Positions 28,907-39,600 of a stretch of 64,000 nt of DNA are shown piece by piece; position 1 is the first letter of the stretch, and every line of letters starts with the position of its first letter. The notes under the pieces are model-generated. The model was not told the DNA's origin and searched no databases. It saw only the letters and a list, made by a program, of their open reading frames with translations. The stretch lies in assembly GCF_019091455.1 (NCBI RefSeq), contig NZ_JAGXJN010000009.1, positions 22,340-86,339 of the forward strand, written 5' to 3'. The translations under genes and the position numbers were made by a program. The DNA comes from Chitinophaga sp. GbtcB8. Lineage in GTDB: Bacteria > Bacteroidota > Bacteroidia > Chitinophagales > Chitinophagaceae.

Positions 28907-29404
28907 ATGCGTATATACAGGTTCATAATTGCACTGGCAATAATTTTAACAGGCAGCGGCGTATTGCATGCACAACAGAATGCAACGGATGCTGAACGCC
29001 TGAAGGGAGAATGGCAGATAGAGAAAGTAGTGGTAAAAACATTTGCCCAGCAAGGGAATAAGCTGCTGGAGGAAAAAACGTATTCCGTTGTAGATTCTAT
29101 GATCAGGATCAATGGTTTTGTACCGCTTGGCATACAATTCCGGGACCTGGATTGCATAATAACCCATAGAGGGGGCCAGGAAGGGGGGAAGTATTCTATA
29201 CCTGCAAATGGGATACTGGATTATCAGCATAGCATTCCTTCTGCTCAATCACAAAAAGAAGAGGTATTTGAATATGAATACACTTATCAGCTGCCGCAGC
29301 CTGACAGGCTTGTAATAAGCATGCCGGCCGCTTTTTATAAAGATAACGTCAGGAACCTGCCTGTAAAATTGGTGTATACCTGTTATTATCAGAAAAAATT
29401 GTAA
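28907..29404 (+). CDS. Small exported lipocalin-like protein of the RHS locus
   Basis: The start at 28907 (MRIYRFIIALAIILTGSGVL, signal ending HAQ) is preferred over the ATG at 28880 that overlaps the previous stop; either gives coupled translation. The mature ~145 residues are beta-rich (LKGEWQIEKVVVKTF, YTYQLPQPDRLVISMP), like the lipocalin-like domains of Bacteroidota (LKG-W-). No active site is visible. It is placed between the two giant structural proteins and may be a periplasmic helper; this is inference. Confidence 0.65.
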   Translation: MRIYRFIIALAIILTGSGVLHAQQNATDAERLKGEWQIEKVVVKTFAQQGNKLLEEKTYSVVDSMIRINGFVPLGIQFRDLDCIITHRGGQEGGKYSIPANGILDYQHSIPSAQSQKEEVFEYEYTYQLPQPDRLVISMPAAFYKDNVRNLPVKLVYTCYYQKKL

Positions 29405-29415
29405 TCGTAGCCACA

Positions 29416-32400
29416 ATGACAAAGAGTAATACACGATATATAACGTTATTCATAGTTTCGGTAATGCTGCTCACGCTGCAAAAGGCACAGGCTCAATGTG
29501 CATGGCAGGTTGCGGCGGTGTCGGATCCTTCTACCTGTTCTGCGAATGGCAGGATAACGGCCTCTTTAACAGGGGCTGATGCAGGCAATATTACCAATGT
29601 ATTGTACCGGCTGCAATCGCTTACATCTGCTTTTAATGTGCCGCAAACTCCTGCCAATATTTTCCAGAATATTCCTGCCGGTCAATATAAGGTAGTGGCC
29701 AGCGGTATCTGTAACGGAAGCACAGATTCTGTTTCCATTAACGTAACGGTGGACGGAAACTATATACCGCCTACAGTGCAGGTATCATCAAAAAGAAGTA
29801 CGCTGAACGGCTGTAACTCGGGGCAGATAGAAGTGAGCGTTACTAATGGCTCCGCGCCTTATACCATTAATATTACAAGTGCGCCGGGTGGTTATACCGG
29901 GCCGCCTACGTTTTCTAATGCAGGATTTGTTACCGTATTGGATAATCTGAATAAAGGCACTTACACCATTTCAGTAGTGGATGCATGTAATACAACGACA
30001 TCCACGGCATCCGTTACAATAAGCGAGCTGCCTGCATTAAATGCTTCACAGTTCCAGTTTAGAGGGGTCAGTTCACTCGATGACAACAGCTGCAATAGGT
30101 TCATAGCGTATACACCTCAATGGTTCGTTTCCGGGCAGGACTATAACTCACAGTTTACATATAGTATGTCTTATGATGGCGGGCCTCAAACAGCCTATAT
30201 TCCTCTTAGCGCAGGGCTGGTGGATACAGTTATACTACCTGCAGGGCAGCAATTAAAAAATACGTATGGTAAAGCAGTTACGTACCATATCAAATCGCCC
30301 TGTGGACAGGAACTTATACAAAATGTAATAATACAGCAGCCTTCACTGTCGTATAGCCAGGAAATAACCTGTTTGAATAATTTTAATTTAATTGTAAATA
30401 CATTTGCATTCCAGTCTTTGATATGTTACCCGGCCTATATAAGTTTAAAGAATGCCGTTACCAGCGAGGTTCTGAAGGATACCATTTCATTAAGCGGTGT
30501 ATCCGCAAATTTTACAGGAATTCCTTTTGGTACCTATACGCTCGCCTGGACAGATAACGATGGTGATACCATCTACAAAAAAACAAATTTAACAGCAACA
30601 GCGCCGAATGAAGGCCCCAATCCTTATTCGATCAGTGTAACACATAATGAAGGTAACTTCGGTAATAACCGGGCAGCAGCTTTCCGTATTACCAAGCCGA
30701 GTGGACTTATGCCGGTTGGAACAACGGTGGAGCTCATCAGCCCCGCAAATTATACCTATTTTGCTACCCTTACTACAAATGCAAGCGTACTTGGCATCGT
30801 AAGATCACAGGCGCCTAATGATGGGTATTTTTTTCCGGGTACTTACAAGTTCAGAGTAACAGATGGCTGTAGCCATATCAGCTACGATCTTGATATAATT
30901 GCAGCAGAAACGGATGTGTATTCCTATAACTGGTCGTATACAGAAGCTCTTTCCTGTGACGGTAAAACGATTACACCTTCCGGCACCGCCTTATATAATA
31001 ACATCAGCAGGAACGTTTATTTCTGGATATCAAGTGGCCCTGCCGGTTATAATGATGCCATTGTTCCTAACAACACGCCATTATTATTACCCAACTCCGG
31101 TGCTTATTCCCTGCTTATTGGCGCCAGTAGTTTTTTAATAGACAATTATGGCTCAAATATAACAGGCATCCAATATAATTATGAACCGCTGGCCGTAGAC
31201 ATTAACCATACTTATGGATGGATATGTCCCGGGCTGCCTGCAGATTCGGGGTATATCCGGGCCGCTGCCATGAACGGGCGTAAAGGAGCTGCCAGTGTTT
31301 ATACTTATAAGCTTGCAGCAGCAGGGCAGGGTGCTATGGGGCCTTACCTGGCAACCAATAACACCGGTAACTTTAGCACCTCTGCATCCGGCGGCGCTTA
31401 TACGTTAACAAAAGATCAGAATTATGATATATGGATGGGGGATGAATGTGGATCGTCCCTGATACAAACCGTTAAAATAGTGGATTTTGCCACCGCAGAA
31501 TTAGCCTCCTCAGATAAGGCTGAGTATTGCCTGGGCGATGAAATTCACTTCAGTATAATTAACCTGCCTTCTTCAGCCATTCAATATTTATGGACCGGGC
31601 CCGATAACTTCAGCAGTACGATCCAAAACCCGGTAGTAAGTCAGGTGCAACCGACCACCGGTGGCAACTATCATGTAACAATCAGCTCTGATATATGTCG
31701 TCAGCCCATTGAAGCAGATGTAAACATTATACTCGCAGCCTATGTAACCAGTTGTTACAGCGCCGTAACGGATACCAGTGTGAATCCATACGCCTATGGT
31801 CTGCTGGGCAACTGGCGCCCCTCAAGGGCTTATACTTATTACAGCACCCGGGAGCAGTCCGATCCGGATCAGCAGACCAATATCCGTAAAGACGGCGCTT
31901 TCAATGATTTCCTGGCCTTCTGGAAAAAAGAAACCAGCGGCTGGAAACCACAACGCGATAATGCCAACTGGGTATGGAATACAGAAACAACGGTATTCAA
32001 CAAAAAAGGATTTGAGCTGGAAAATAAAGACCCCCTGGGTCGTTATAATGCGGGCATTTATGGTTACGATAATGCAGTACCGGTAGCCGTTATTCAGAAT
32101 AGCCGTTACAGTGAGTCCGCTTATGAGGGTTTTGAGGATTATGGTTTTGGTGGTGATCTGTGCGACGATGCATGCCCTCCGGACCGCCGTTTTTACTTAT
32201 CAGGCTCCGACACCCGCCTGGATAGCACAGAGAAGCATACCGGCAGATACAGTCTTCGTGTAACACATGATGATGGAGATGGCATTGCATTAAAAGTACC
32301 AGTAACCGCTACGGCCACAGATCCCGCAGATCCGGTTTTCAACATGGTAGATAACGATTGTGCACCTTTTACCCCTGTGTTAAAAAGTGTAAAGGCTACC

Positions 32401-32919
32401 AAAAATATATTGATACCGCCATTTTCTTTATTGTCAGGCAAAAAGGTATTGCTTAGCGCCTGGGTAAAAGAAGCGCAGGACTGTAAGTGTACCGCTTACA
32501 CAGGGAACGATATTAAGCTGGTTGTAAAAGGTACTGGCGGCAGCATAGCTATTGTAGCACATCCTTCCGGCGGCATCATAGACGGATGGCAACGTTATGA
32601 GCAGGTGGTAGACCTGCCTCCGGGTACGGATAGCTTGTCCATAATACTACAGGTTACCGGAACGGCAACCGTGTTTTTTGATGATATACGCCTGCATCCT
32701 TACAATGCCAACATGAAGTCATTTGTGTACGACCGGCAAAGCCTGCGGTTAATGGCGGAGCTGGATGAGAATAACTATGCCACTTTCTATGAGTATGATG
32801 ATGACGGGACCTTGACCCGTTTGAAAAAAGAAACAGAAAGAGGGATTAAAACGATCAAAGAAACCAGGAGTGCACTGATTAAAGAACAGGTTGATGAAGA
32901 CCCCAATATTCAATATTGA
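29416..32919 (+). CDS. Large secreted adhesin-like protein with C-terminal YD-type unit
   Basis: The 1167-residue product has a signal peptide (LLTLQKAQAQ). The first ~780 residues are repeated Ig/SprB-like beta modules (GQIEVSVTNGSAPYTINIT, GTYTISVVDACN, YCLGDEIHFSI). Residues ~800-1080 carry a galactose-binding-like module (YEGFEDYGFGGDLC, HTGRYSLRVTHDDGDG, TVFFDDIRLHP). The end is a single RHS/YD-type unit (FVYDRQSLRLMAELDENNYA, TFYEYDDDGTLTRLKKETER). This layout recurs directly upstream of Bacteroidota RHS genes. It lies 12 bases after the preceding gene and 1 base before the next. Probably surface-exposed; no T9SS sorting domain is visible. Confidence 0.78.
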   Translation: MTKSNTRYITLFIVSVMLLTLQKAQAQCAWQVAAVSDPSTCSANGRITASLTGADAGNITNVLYRLQSLTSAFNVPQTPANIFQNIPAGQYKVVASGICNGSTDSVSINVTVDGNYIPPTVQVSSKRSTLNGCNSGQIEVSVTNGSAPYTINITSAPGGYTGPPTFSNAGFVTVLDNLNKGTYTISVVDACNTTTSTASVTISELPALNASQFQFRGVSSLDDNSCNRFIAYTPQWFVSGQDYNSQFTYSMSYDGGPQTAYIPLSAGLVDTVILPAGQQLKNTYGKAVTYHIKSPCGQELIQNVIIQQPSLSYSQEITCLNNFNLIVNTFAFQSLICYPAYISLKNAVTSEVLKDTISLSGVSANFTGIPFGTYTLAWTDNDGDTIYKKTNLTATAPNEGPNPYSISVTHNEGNFGNNRAAAFRITKPSGLMPVGTTVELISPANYTYFATLTTNASVLGIVRSQAPNDGYFFPGTYKFRVTDGCSHISYDLDIIAAETDVYSYNWSYTEALSCDGKTITPSGTALYNNISRNVYFWISSGPAGYNDAIVPNNTPLLLPNSGAYSLLIGASSFLIDNYGSNITGIQYNYEPLAVDINHTYGWICPGLPADSGYIRAAAMNGRKGAASVYTYKLAAAGQGAMGPYLATNNTGNFSTSASGGAYTLTKDQNYDIWMGDECGSSLIQTVKIVDFATAELASSDKAEYCLGDEIHFSIINLPSSAIQYLWTGPDNFSSTIQNPVVSQVQPTTGGNYHVTISSDICRQPIEADVNIILAAYVTSCYSAVTDTSVNPYAYGLLGNWRPSRAYTYYSTREQSDPDQQTNIRKDGAFNDFLAFWKKETSGWKPQRDNANWVWNTETTVFNKKGFELENKDPLGRYNAGIYGYDNAVPVAVIQNSRYSESAYEGFEDYGFGGDLCDDACPPDRRFYLSGSDTRLDSTEKHTGRYSLRVTHDDGDGIALKVPVTATATDPADPVFNMVDNDCAPFTPVLKSVKATKNILIPPFSLLSGKKVLLSAWVKEAQDCKCTAYTGNDIKLVVKGTGGSIAIVAHPSGGIIDGWQRYEQVVDLPPGTDSLSIILQVTGTATVFFDDIRLHPYNANMKSFVYDRQSLRLMAELDENNYATFYEYDDDGTLTRLKKETERGIKTIKETRSALIKEQVDEDPNIQY

Positions 32920-32920
32920 T

Positions 32921-33673
32921 ATGCAGTTACATAGAATGTATATAATCATGCTTGGCCTGTTGTTATTTATGCAGCAGCCGCTAAAGGCCCAGGCAGCCAG
33001 TGATACCGCTGCCCTGTTCACCGAGATCAGACAGCTGCAGGCCGTTTATAGGTCGGCGTTAGCGTTTGATATTAAATACACATACACCAGCGAGCGCCGG
33101 CCGGATTCTATACTGGATGTTATGTACGGTAAAATGGAAATATCAGGCAATAATTATCATTATTGGCTGGATAGTGTGGAAACATTGGTGAATGCTGATT
33201 ATAACATTACCCTGTTTAAAACAGAAAAAGTGATGTACCTGGCAAAACCGGCAGCTGTTAATACTGTAGACCCGGTACAGCAGCTGCGTGCCGTACTGGC
33301 CAGGACAGGGTTCAGCAGCTGTTCCATTCAGCAGCAGGGTACGCAGAAAATAGTGCAGATCAATTTTCCGGCGGGTGGCGCTTACCGGCAGATGGAGATG
33401 AGCATTGACAAGAACACCGGTTATGTAATGTATATGCGTTATGTAATGAAAACGGCGCTGCTGATGGAAAGTAATGCAGGCGCTTCGGAAGCCGCCAGTG
33501 CGGAGTATGGGGAATATGCTATTGTACAAACAACATTTGAACATTACAAACCGCTTCCCGCAAGCTATACCCGGTTTGATGAAAGCAGTTTCTTTTATAA
33601 GGAGGGGAGTGAGTTTAAAGCCACCGCCCCTTACCATGAATATAAAATATTTACAGGATCGCCTAACCTATAG
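32921..33673 (+). CDS. Exported LolA-fold-like protein of the RHS locus
   Basis: The ATG at 32921 lies one base after the previous stop (TGATATG), giving a 250-residue protein with a signal peptide (MYIIMLGLLLFMQQPLKAQ). A frame opening 10 codons earlier overlaps the upstream gene and is less likely. The body has the strand/short-helix rhythm of LolA-like carriers (YGKMEISGNNYHYWLDSVET, INFPAGGAYRQMEMSID, GYVMYMRYVM), but the assignment is fold-level and tentative. It ends 5 bases before the RHS gene, so is translationally coupled, and may chaperone the RHS protein in the periplasm. Confidence 0.65.
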   Translation: MQLHRMYIIMLGLLLFMQQPLKAQAASDTAALFTEIRQLQAVYRSALAFDIKYTYTSERRPDSILDVMYGKMEISGNNYHYWLDSVETLVNADYNITLFKTEKVMYLAKPAAVNTVDPVQQLRAVLARTGFSSCSIQQQGTQKIVQINFPAGGAYRQMEMSIDKNTGYVMYMRYVMKTALLMESNAGASEAASAEYGEYAIVQTTFEHYKPLPASYTRFDESSFFYKEGSEFKATAPYHEYKIFTGSPNL

Positions 33674-33678
33674 AAGAT

Positions 33679-36600
33679 ATGAGCCCTTTTTCGTTGAAGC
33701 AAACCGGTAAATGGTTTTTAATAATACTATTGCTGGTAGCGGTAAATAAAGTCCGGGCCCAAACCGGAAATAACATCGTAATAACAAAGGTGCTGGATGG
33801 CGCCAACGGCCAGCTGGTGAACAATGCCATTGTTACTGCACAGTACGACGATTATTTTAATGCCTCGCTGCGGAGTAAAATGGATACTCCTTTCCCGGTA
33901 AGGAATATAATAGCTTTTAAGATTAACGAGGCATCAAGGGTGTACCTGCCGGCAACATTTAATGCAATGGTATCCCTGCATATTACCTACACAACGCCGG
34001 ATCTGCTGGAGCATACAACAGACCAGGACCTTGCTATCAACTATGATACAGCTAACGCCTATACTATGCGCAGCAGCTTTGTATTTGCAAATGCGCAGAA
34101 AGTAGTGGTGAAAGTAGTAAGTATCACTACTAATGCGTCCACCAATGTGTTGCCCGCCCTCATGCTGGAAAATACAATGGAGCTGCACCCGGTTTATAAG
34201 TGGTCATGTACGGACGATGCAGTGATGGCCTTTACAAACCTTAACCCTCCCAATACAGATTCCACAGACGAAATTGTAGTGAGCTGGGCTCCTTCCACCG
34301 GGGCAGATGTATATGACCTGGAATGGGCTTATGTGGATTCAAGCGCTATCGCCGTAAACCGTTACGGTAATCCTGTCAACCCCGCATTGGTATTTGCGTA
34401 CAATACTACCCGGGTTACGATCACAGGAAATTCCTACGCAATTCCTTTGTTATATGATGATGGGGGCGTACTGTTTTACAGGGTACGCGCTGTACAGGAA
34501 AAGGGGAGTAACAGGCGCATAGAAACCGTGTGGAGCTCAGATTTTGCAAATGGCTTAGGGGCCTTTAACTTCTGCGGACATCAACGTTCACTAAACTGGC
34601 AATCCTCCATTGCGTATGCAGAAGATGGTAAGCGCAAAGTAACCGTGCAGTATTTTGACGGCAGCCTGAGAAGCAGGCAAACCGTTACAAAAGATAATAC
34701 CACCAATACTACTATTGTAGCGGAAACAGCTTATGATTACCAGGGCCGCCCGGCCATCCAGGTATTGCCTGCACCTACCCTGGCAAATGTAATTAAATAC
34801 ACACGTAACCTAAACCGTGCCATTAACGGAGCAGAATACGATAAAGAGCAGTATGACCATATAAACACCCCGGCAGAATACCTAACAACCAGCGCAGCGC
34901 CTATGGACACCACTTCAGGCGCTAATAGCTATTATTCCGCCGCCAATCCTGAAAAGAATGACGGGATTAACAGGTACATACCGAAGGCAGAGGGGTTTGC
35001 ATTTACAGAAACACAGTATACCCAAGATAATACAGGCCGCATCAGTAAGCAAAGTGGTGTAGGCGCTACCTATAAAATAGGCAGCAATCACGAAACCAAA
35101 TATTTCTACGGCACACCTGCGCAGGAAGACCTGTATGCTTTATTTGGGACAGAGGTGGGAGACGTAACGCATTATTTTAAGAACATGGTGGCCGATGCCA
35201 ATGGGCAGTATGCCGTTACCTATGTAGACATGCATGGCCGTACCATTGCTACAGCGCTTGCCGGCTCCCCGGAAAACAGCAGCCTGTCAGATGTTCCCGA
35301 TAAGGAAGTGATGATGGTAACCGACAGCCTTTCAGGCCCCAATAAAAATACGGTGAAGAACTGGGTACTGGAAAGCAAACAATCCCAGCTGGTGGTTCAG
35401 GACGATACCCTGCGTTTTGCGTACAAGCTAAACCCACCCGTACTGAAAAAAGATGACTGTGACGATCAGCATATATCTTATACAGGCCTATATGACCTGG
35501 AAATTAAAATAACGGATGATGCTTATAACCAGCATCTGCCGGGGGGACATGAGTATGTAATAGATACAAGTAATTATTCATTTGATCCTGCTGGTAATAT
35601 AGTGCTGAATCCCATTGATCTTAAATTTAACCTGCCCGTAGTAAAAGGTAATTATGAGATCACCAAAACCCTTTCTGTAAGCAGGTTGGGAATGAATTAT
35701 TACCGGGACAGTCTTTTCCTGAAAACGAATGTTTGTACCTCCCTGGAAGAAGAAATTGAGAAGCAGCGAGTGGCACAACGCACACAGCAATGTTTCCCGG
35801 ATTGCGCAAGTTGTAAAGCCAACCTGGCCAGCTGGGACGATTTTCGTGTAAACTATGTAGTAAATGCCGGCAATGATATTAGTGATACAGCCCTTTACAG
35901 GAATGAAGCCTGGGCCGCTTATCAGGCCGCGCTGGATGCCTGTAAGGCTTTGTGCGGAGAACTAACAGAGGCAGATGACATCCGGATGGCAATGTTACAG
36001 GATATGACAGCGCCTTCCGGTCAGTATGCTAATCCTGATAGTACCGGTATGTATACTATATATTACCAGGCGACTGAAAATGCCATACCCATTTACAGGC
36101 GGAACGATATTGTTTACCTGGATGAAGCGGGTAATCCCGACCTGGCTTATGATGCATCCGGCATGCTTGTAGAGCCACAGCAGCTGTTGCCAACGCAGTT
36201 TGCTGAACAGTTCAAACCCTCCTGGGCGGCAGCGTTGCTTCCTTTTCACCCGGAATATTGCAAGTTGACGGAGTACCTGAAATATGATGAAAGCAACTTG
36301 TGGAGCAGGAAAATGGAAAGGATAGATACTTATGCCGAAGCCAAAGCGGCAGGTTATTTGAATCCCACCGGTAACGCTGGTTTCCCGTTCCCTGTAAATG
36401 ATCCGGATCCTTTAGCCGCCACGCAAAAGGCAAGTCTGGAAGCAAAGCTGAATCAATATATAGACCGCGGTACTTCGCAAAATCCAAGATATTTGTCTAT
36501 GTGGAGTGTGGCGACTATCAGTATTAAATGTCCGGATAATGATAATGGTACCTGCGCTAACGACTATAATACTCCGGCCAAGGCTTTCGACGAAAGCAGG

Positions 36601-39600
36601 TTATGTGAAGGTGATCTGAATATGGCATGGCGCACTTTCCGTCAGTTATACCTGAACGCCAAACGCAGTATCATGGAAACCTTAATTCCACAGAACTGCG
36701 GTCCTACCGAATCACAGTTAGTACAGGCCTGGAAATCTCCCCGCTTTAATACTACTGCAGGCGCATTGGCGCAAAGTGGCCTGAATATACCAATGGATAA
36801 TCAGTCCCAGGTAGAAGCATATTCAGCACAGCAGCTGGAGAAGATAATTGCCGATAACTGTAAAGCTTATGTGGAAGATTGGATAAGTAAGCTGGCGCCT
36901 TGTAAATATGATACAACCTTAGTGCGGCAGCAGCTGGTGCCTTTATTACTGGCCGTATGTAAGGAAGGTGGCGATATTGATCATACTATGGGAGCCAGTA
37001 CGGTAAAACCTGGTAGCACCAATCAATACAAAAGTTTTGAGGAAGTATTAACTGCTTACAATGAAACACATGGGCATATCACAGACCCATGGATCTGTAA
37101 CACGGAAATGCTGCCCATACCTAAAGCCTATGACAAGCAAACTGCTTATGTAGATAAACAGAGCTTCACCCGTCCTGATGACTGTGAATGTAATAACCTG
37201 GGCAACCTGCAACGTGAATACCTGGCGCTGAAGAGAACGGAGGATGCTAACCTTTCTGCCTATTTACTGCGCACCCGCAATGTAAATATATCACAGGCAG
37301 ACCTGGATATACTACTGAATGCCTGTAGCGCTTCGGGTGCAGGTGGCTGCAGCTGGTTACCAAAGGCCATCACCATACCGGTAATTATACAGTGTAAGGT
37401 AGCGCCGCCCTGCGCTACTTGTGCCGAAATAAATAATTTATACAGCGCATTTACCAATGCTTATCCCGGTATCACCCCCCTGGTAGGAGATGTAGATACT
37501 ACCCAGCAGATGAAGAATGAATTGTTTGCAAGCTATATGAACAATCATTTAGGGTTCAGCAAACAGGCCTGGGAGTATGTTGTTTTCATGGATAGCTGTG
37601 AGCATGCGCCGCCTTCAGAGGGAGGAACAGTAATTTGCCGGCCGGGTGCACCCGGCTCCAACCAAATGGTGAGCAGTTATAACAATGGCGGTACCGATAT
37701 AATAACAGACATCCACAGAACAGTGGACAATGGTTATATATTGGCAGGCGCTACCACTGGTTGCAGCAAAGGCGGTAAAGATGCGTATGTTATTAAAACA
37801 GATAGTAAAGGCGAGGTAGTTTGGTCCAAAACCTATGGTGCGGAGCAAAACGATGAATTTACCCGCCTGGTGCCCACCGGCGATAGCGGTTATATTGGAA
37901 TAGGCACTACTTATTCCTATTGTTATGATCAGGGTGCTATAATGGTTGTGAAGCTGGATACAGCAGGCGCGGTGATGTGGAATAAAGTAATAGATTTTGC
38001 AGCATATGGTGGCAAAGGCACGGATGTTATTCAAACCAGGAGCGGGGAGTTTGCTTTTGCTGGCCTCCGCAGTACAGCCGGAGCATATACGGATTGGGTG
38101 ATAGGGGTGTTGTCTGATATGGGTGAACTGAACTGGATGAAACAGCTCAATAAAACGGGTAACAAAACGTCCATCAATTTGCTGGAAGATAAAGGAACTT
38201 ACAGCAACGAAGACAGTAATACGCTATTATTGGCAACCACTTCCTATGCAACACAAATTAACTATGATGCGGTAGTACTCGCGTTGGATCGTGAGACCGG
38301 CAATGTGGTGAACAAAATGCAGTATGACCTCGCTAACAATGATAATATTGCCGGTAATATAGTAAGCACCGGATCTGGTTACAGGCTGGCAATACAGAAC
38401 ACTCCGGGAGGAGGGGCTGGTAGTGGCTTATTATTGGATGTAGATCTTAACCTGCTTCCGGTAAAGCACGCGATGATTGATGATCCGTCATTACTATTAC
38501 CCAATACCTGGACAATATTCCCCGCAGCGGATCAGGGAGTATATGCAGCTGGAACCGTTTCCGGTGATCCGCATGATGTGTATTGGCACAGGCTGGATGC
38601 AAATCTTAATATGCAATGGTCCAGCCATGTAAGAATAAACGCTGATGAAAGCCTGTACCGGATACTGGCTAACCCCGACGGTACATTGGCCGGCGCCGGT
38701 GTATATAATAATGCCGCCATGTTAATGCTGGCTACCAGCACCGGTAAAACCGGTTGCAATGACACAACGGTTAACATCACCACCCAGGCGCCTGGTGTAA
38801 GTATATTATCATTCACCTTGCAAACAGACAGCCTGCTGGGCAGCGATCGTATCAGCAATGTGGTGGTGGAAGAAACGGTTTGCCATCCCACAAGAAATAT
38901 AGTAAGCTGCCCCGGTTTGGATAGCTGTTATACCGTATCCACCGGTCCGTTATTGTGCGGCAATGCAGCAGCCGTGTTCCAGCGCATAGACCCCAATAGC
39001 ACCAGCAGTTGTTCAGACAGTACTTATTTTGCCGTAAGTGCAGGAACCGTAATATATAATGCCTACGTTGATTCCGTGAAGAATGATTTTGAGGATAGTT
39101 ATATAAGCCTTATGCTGCAGGCCAATGAACAATTTGCGGTTACCTATGGTACCAGCGAGTATCATTATACATTGTACTATTACGACCAGGCCGGCAATTT
39201 GGTAAAAACAATTCCGCCTGCCGGCGTAGTAAAAGATCGCTCGGACACCTGGATCAATCAGGTAAGATCTGCTATAGCAGCAGGGACTGACAAGCTTCCT
39301 GCGCACCGCATGGCTACGGAATACAGGTATAACACCCTGAACCAGGCAGTTGCTCAAAAAACACCGGATGCTGGTAAAAGCCGTTTCTGGTATGATCGTT
39401 TGGGACGGCTGGTAGTTTCGCAAAATGCCAAACAATTAACAGCAAACGCTTATAGCTATACGTTATATGATGTATTGGGCCGTATTACGGAAGTAGGTGA
39501 GGTTACTAAGAGCACGGCTATGACAGATGCCATCAGCCGTGATGAAGAAAGCCTCTCCGGCTGGATCAATGGCGTTGCCAGTGCAAAAACACAGATCACC

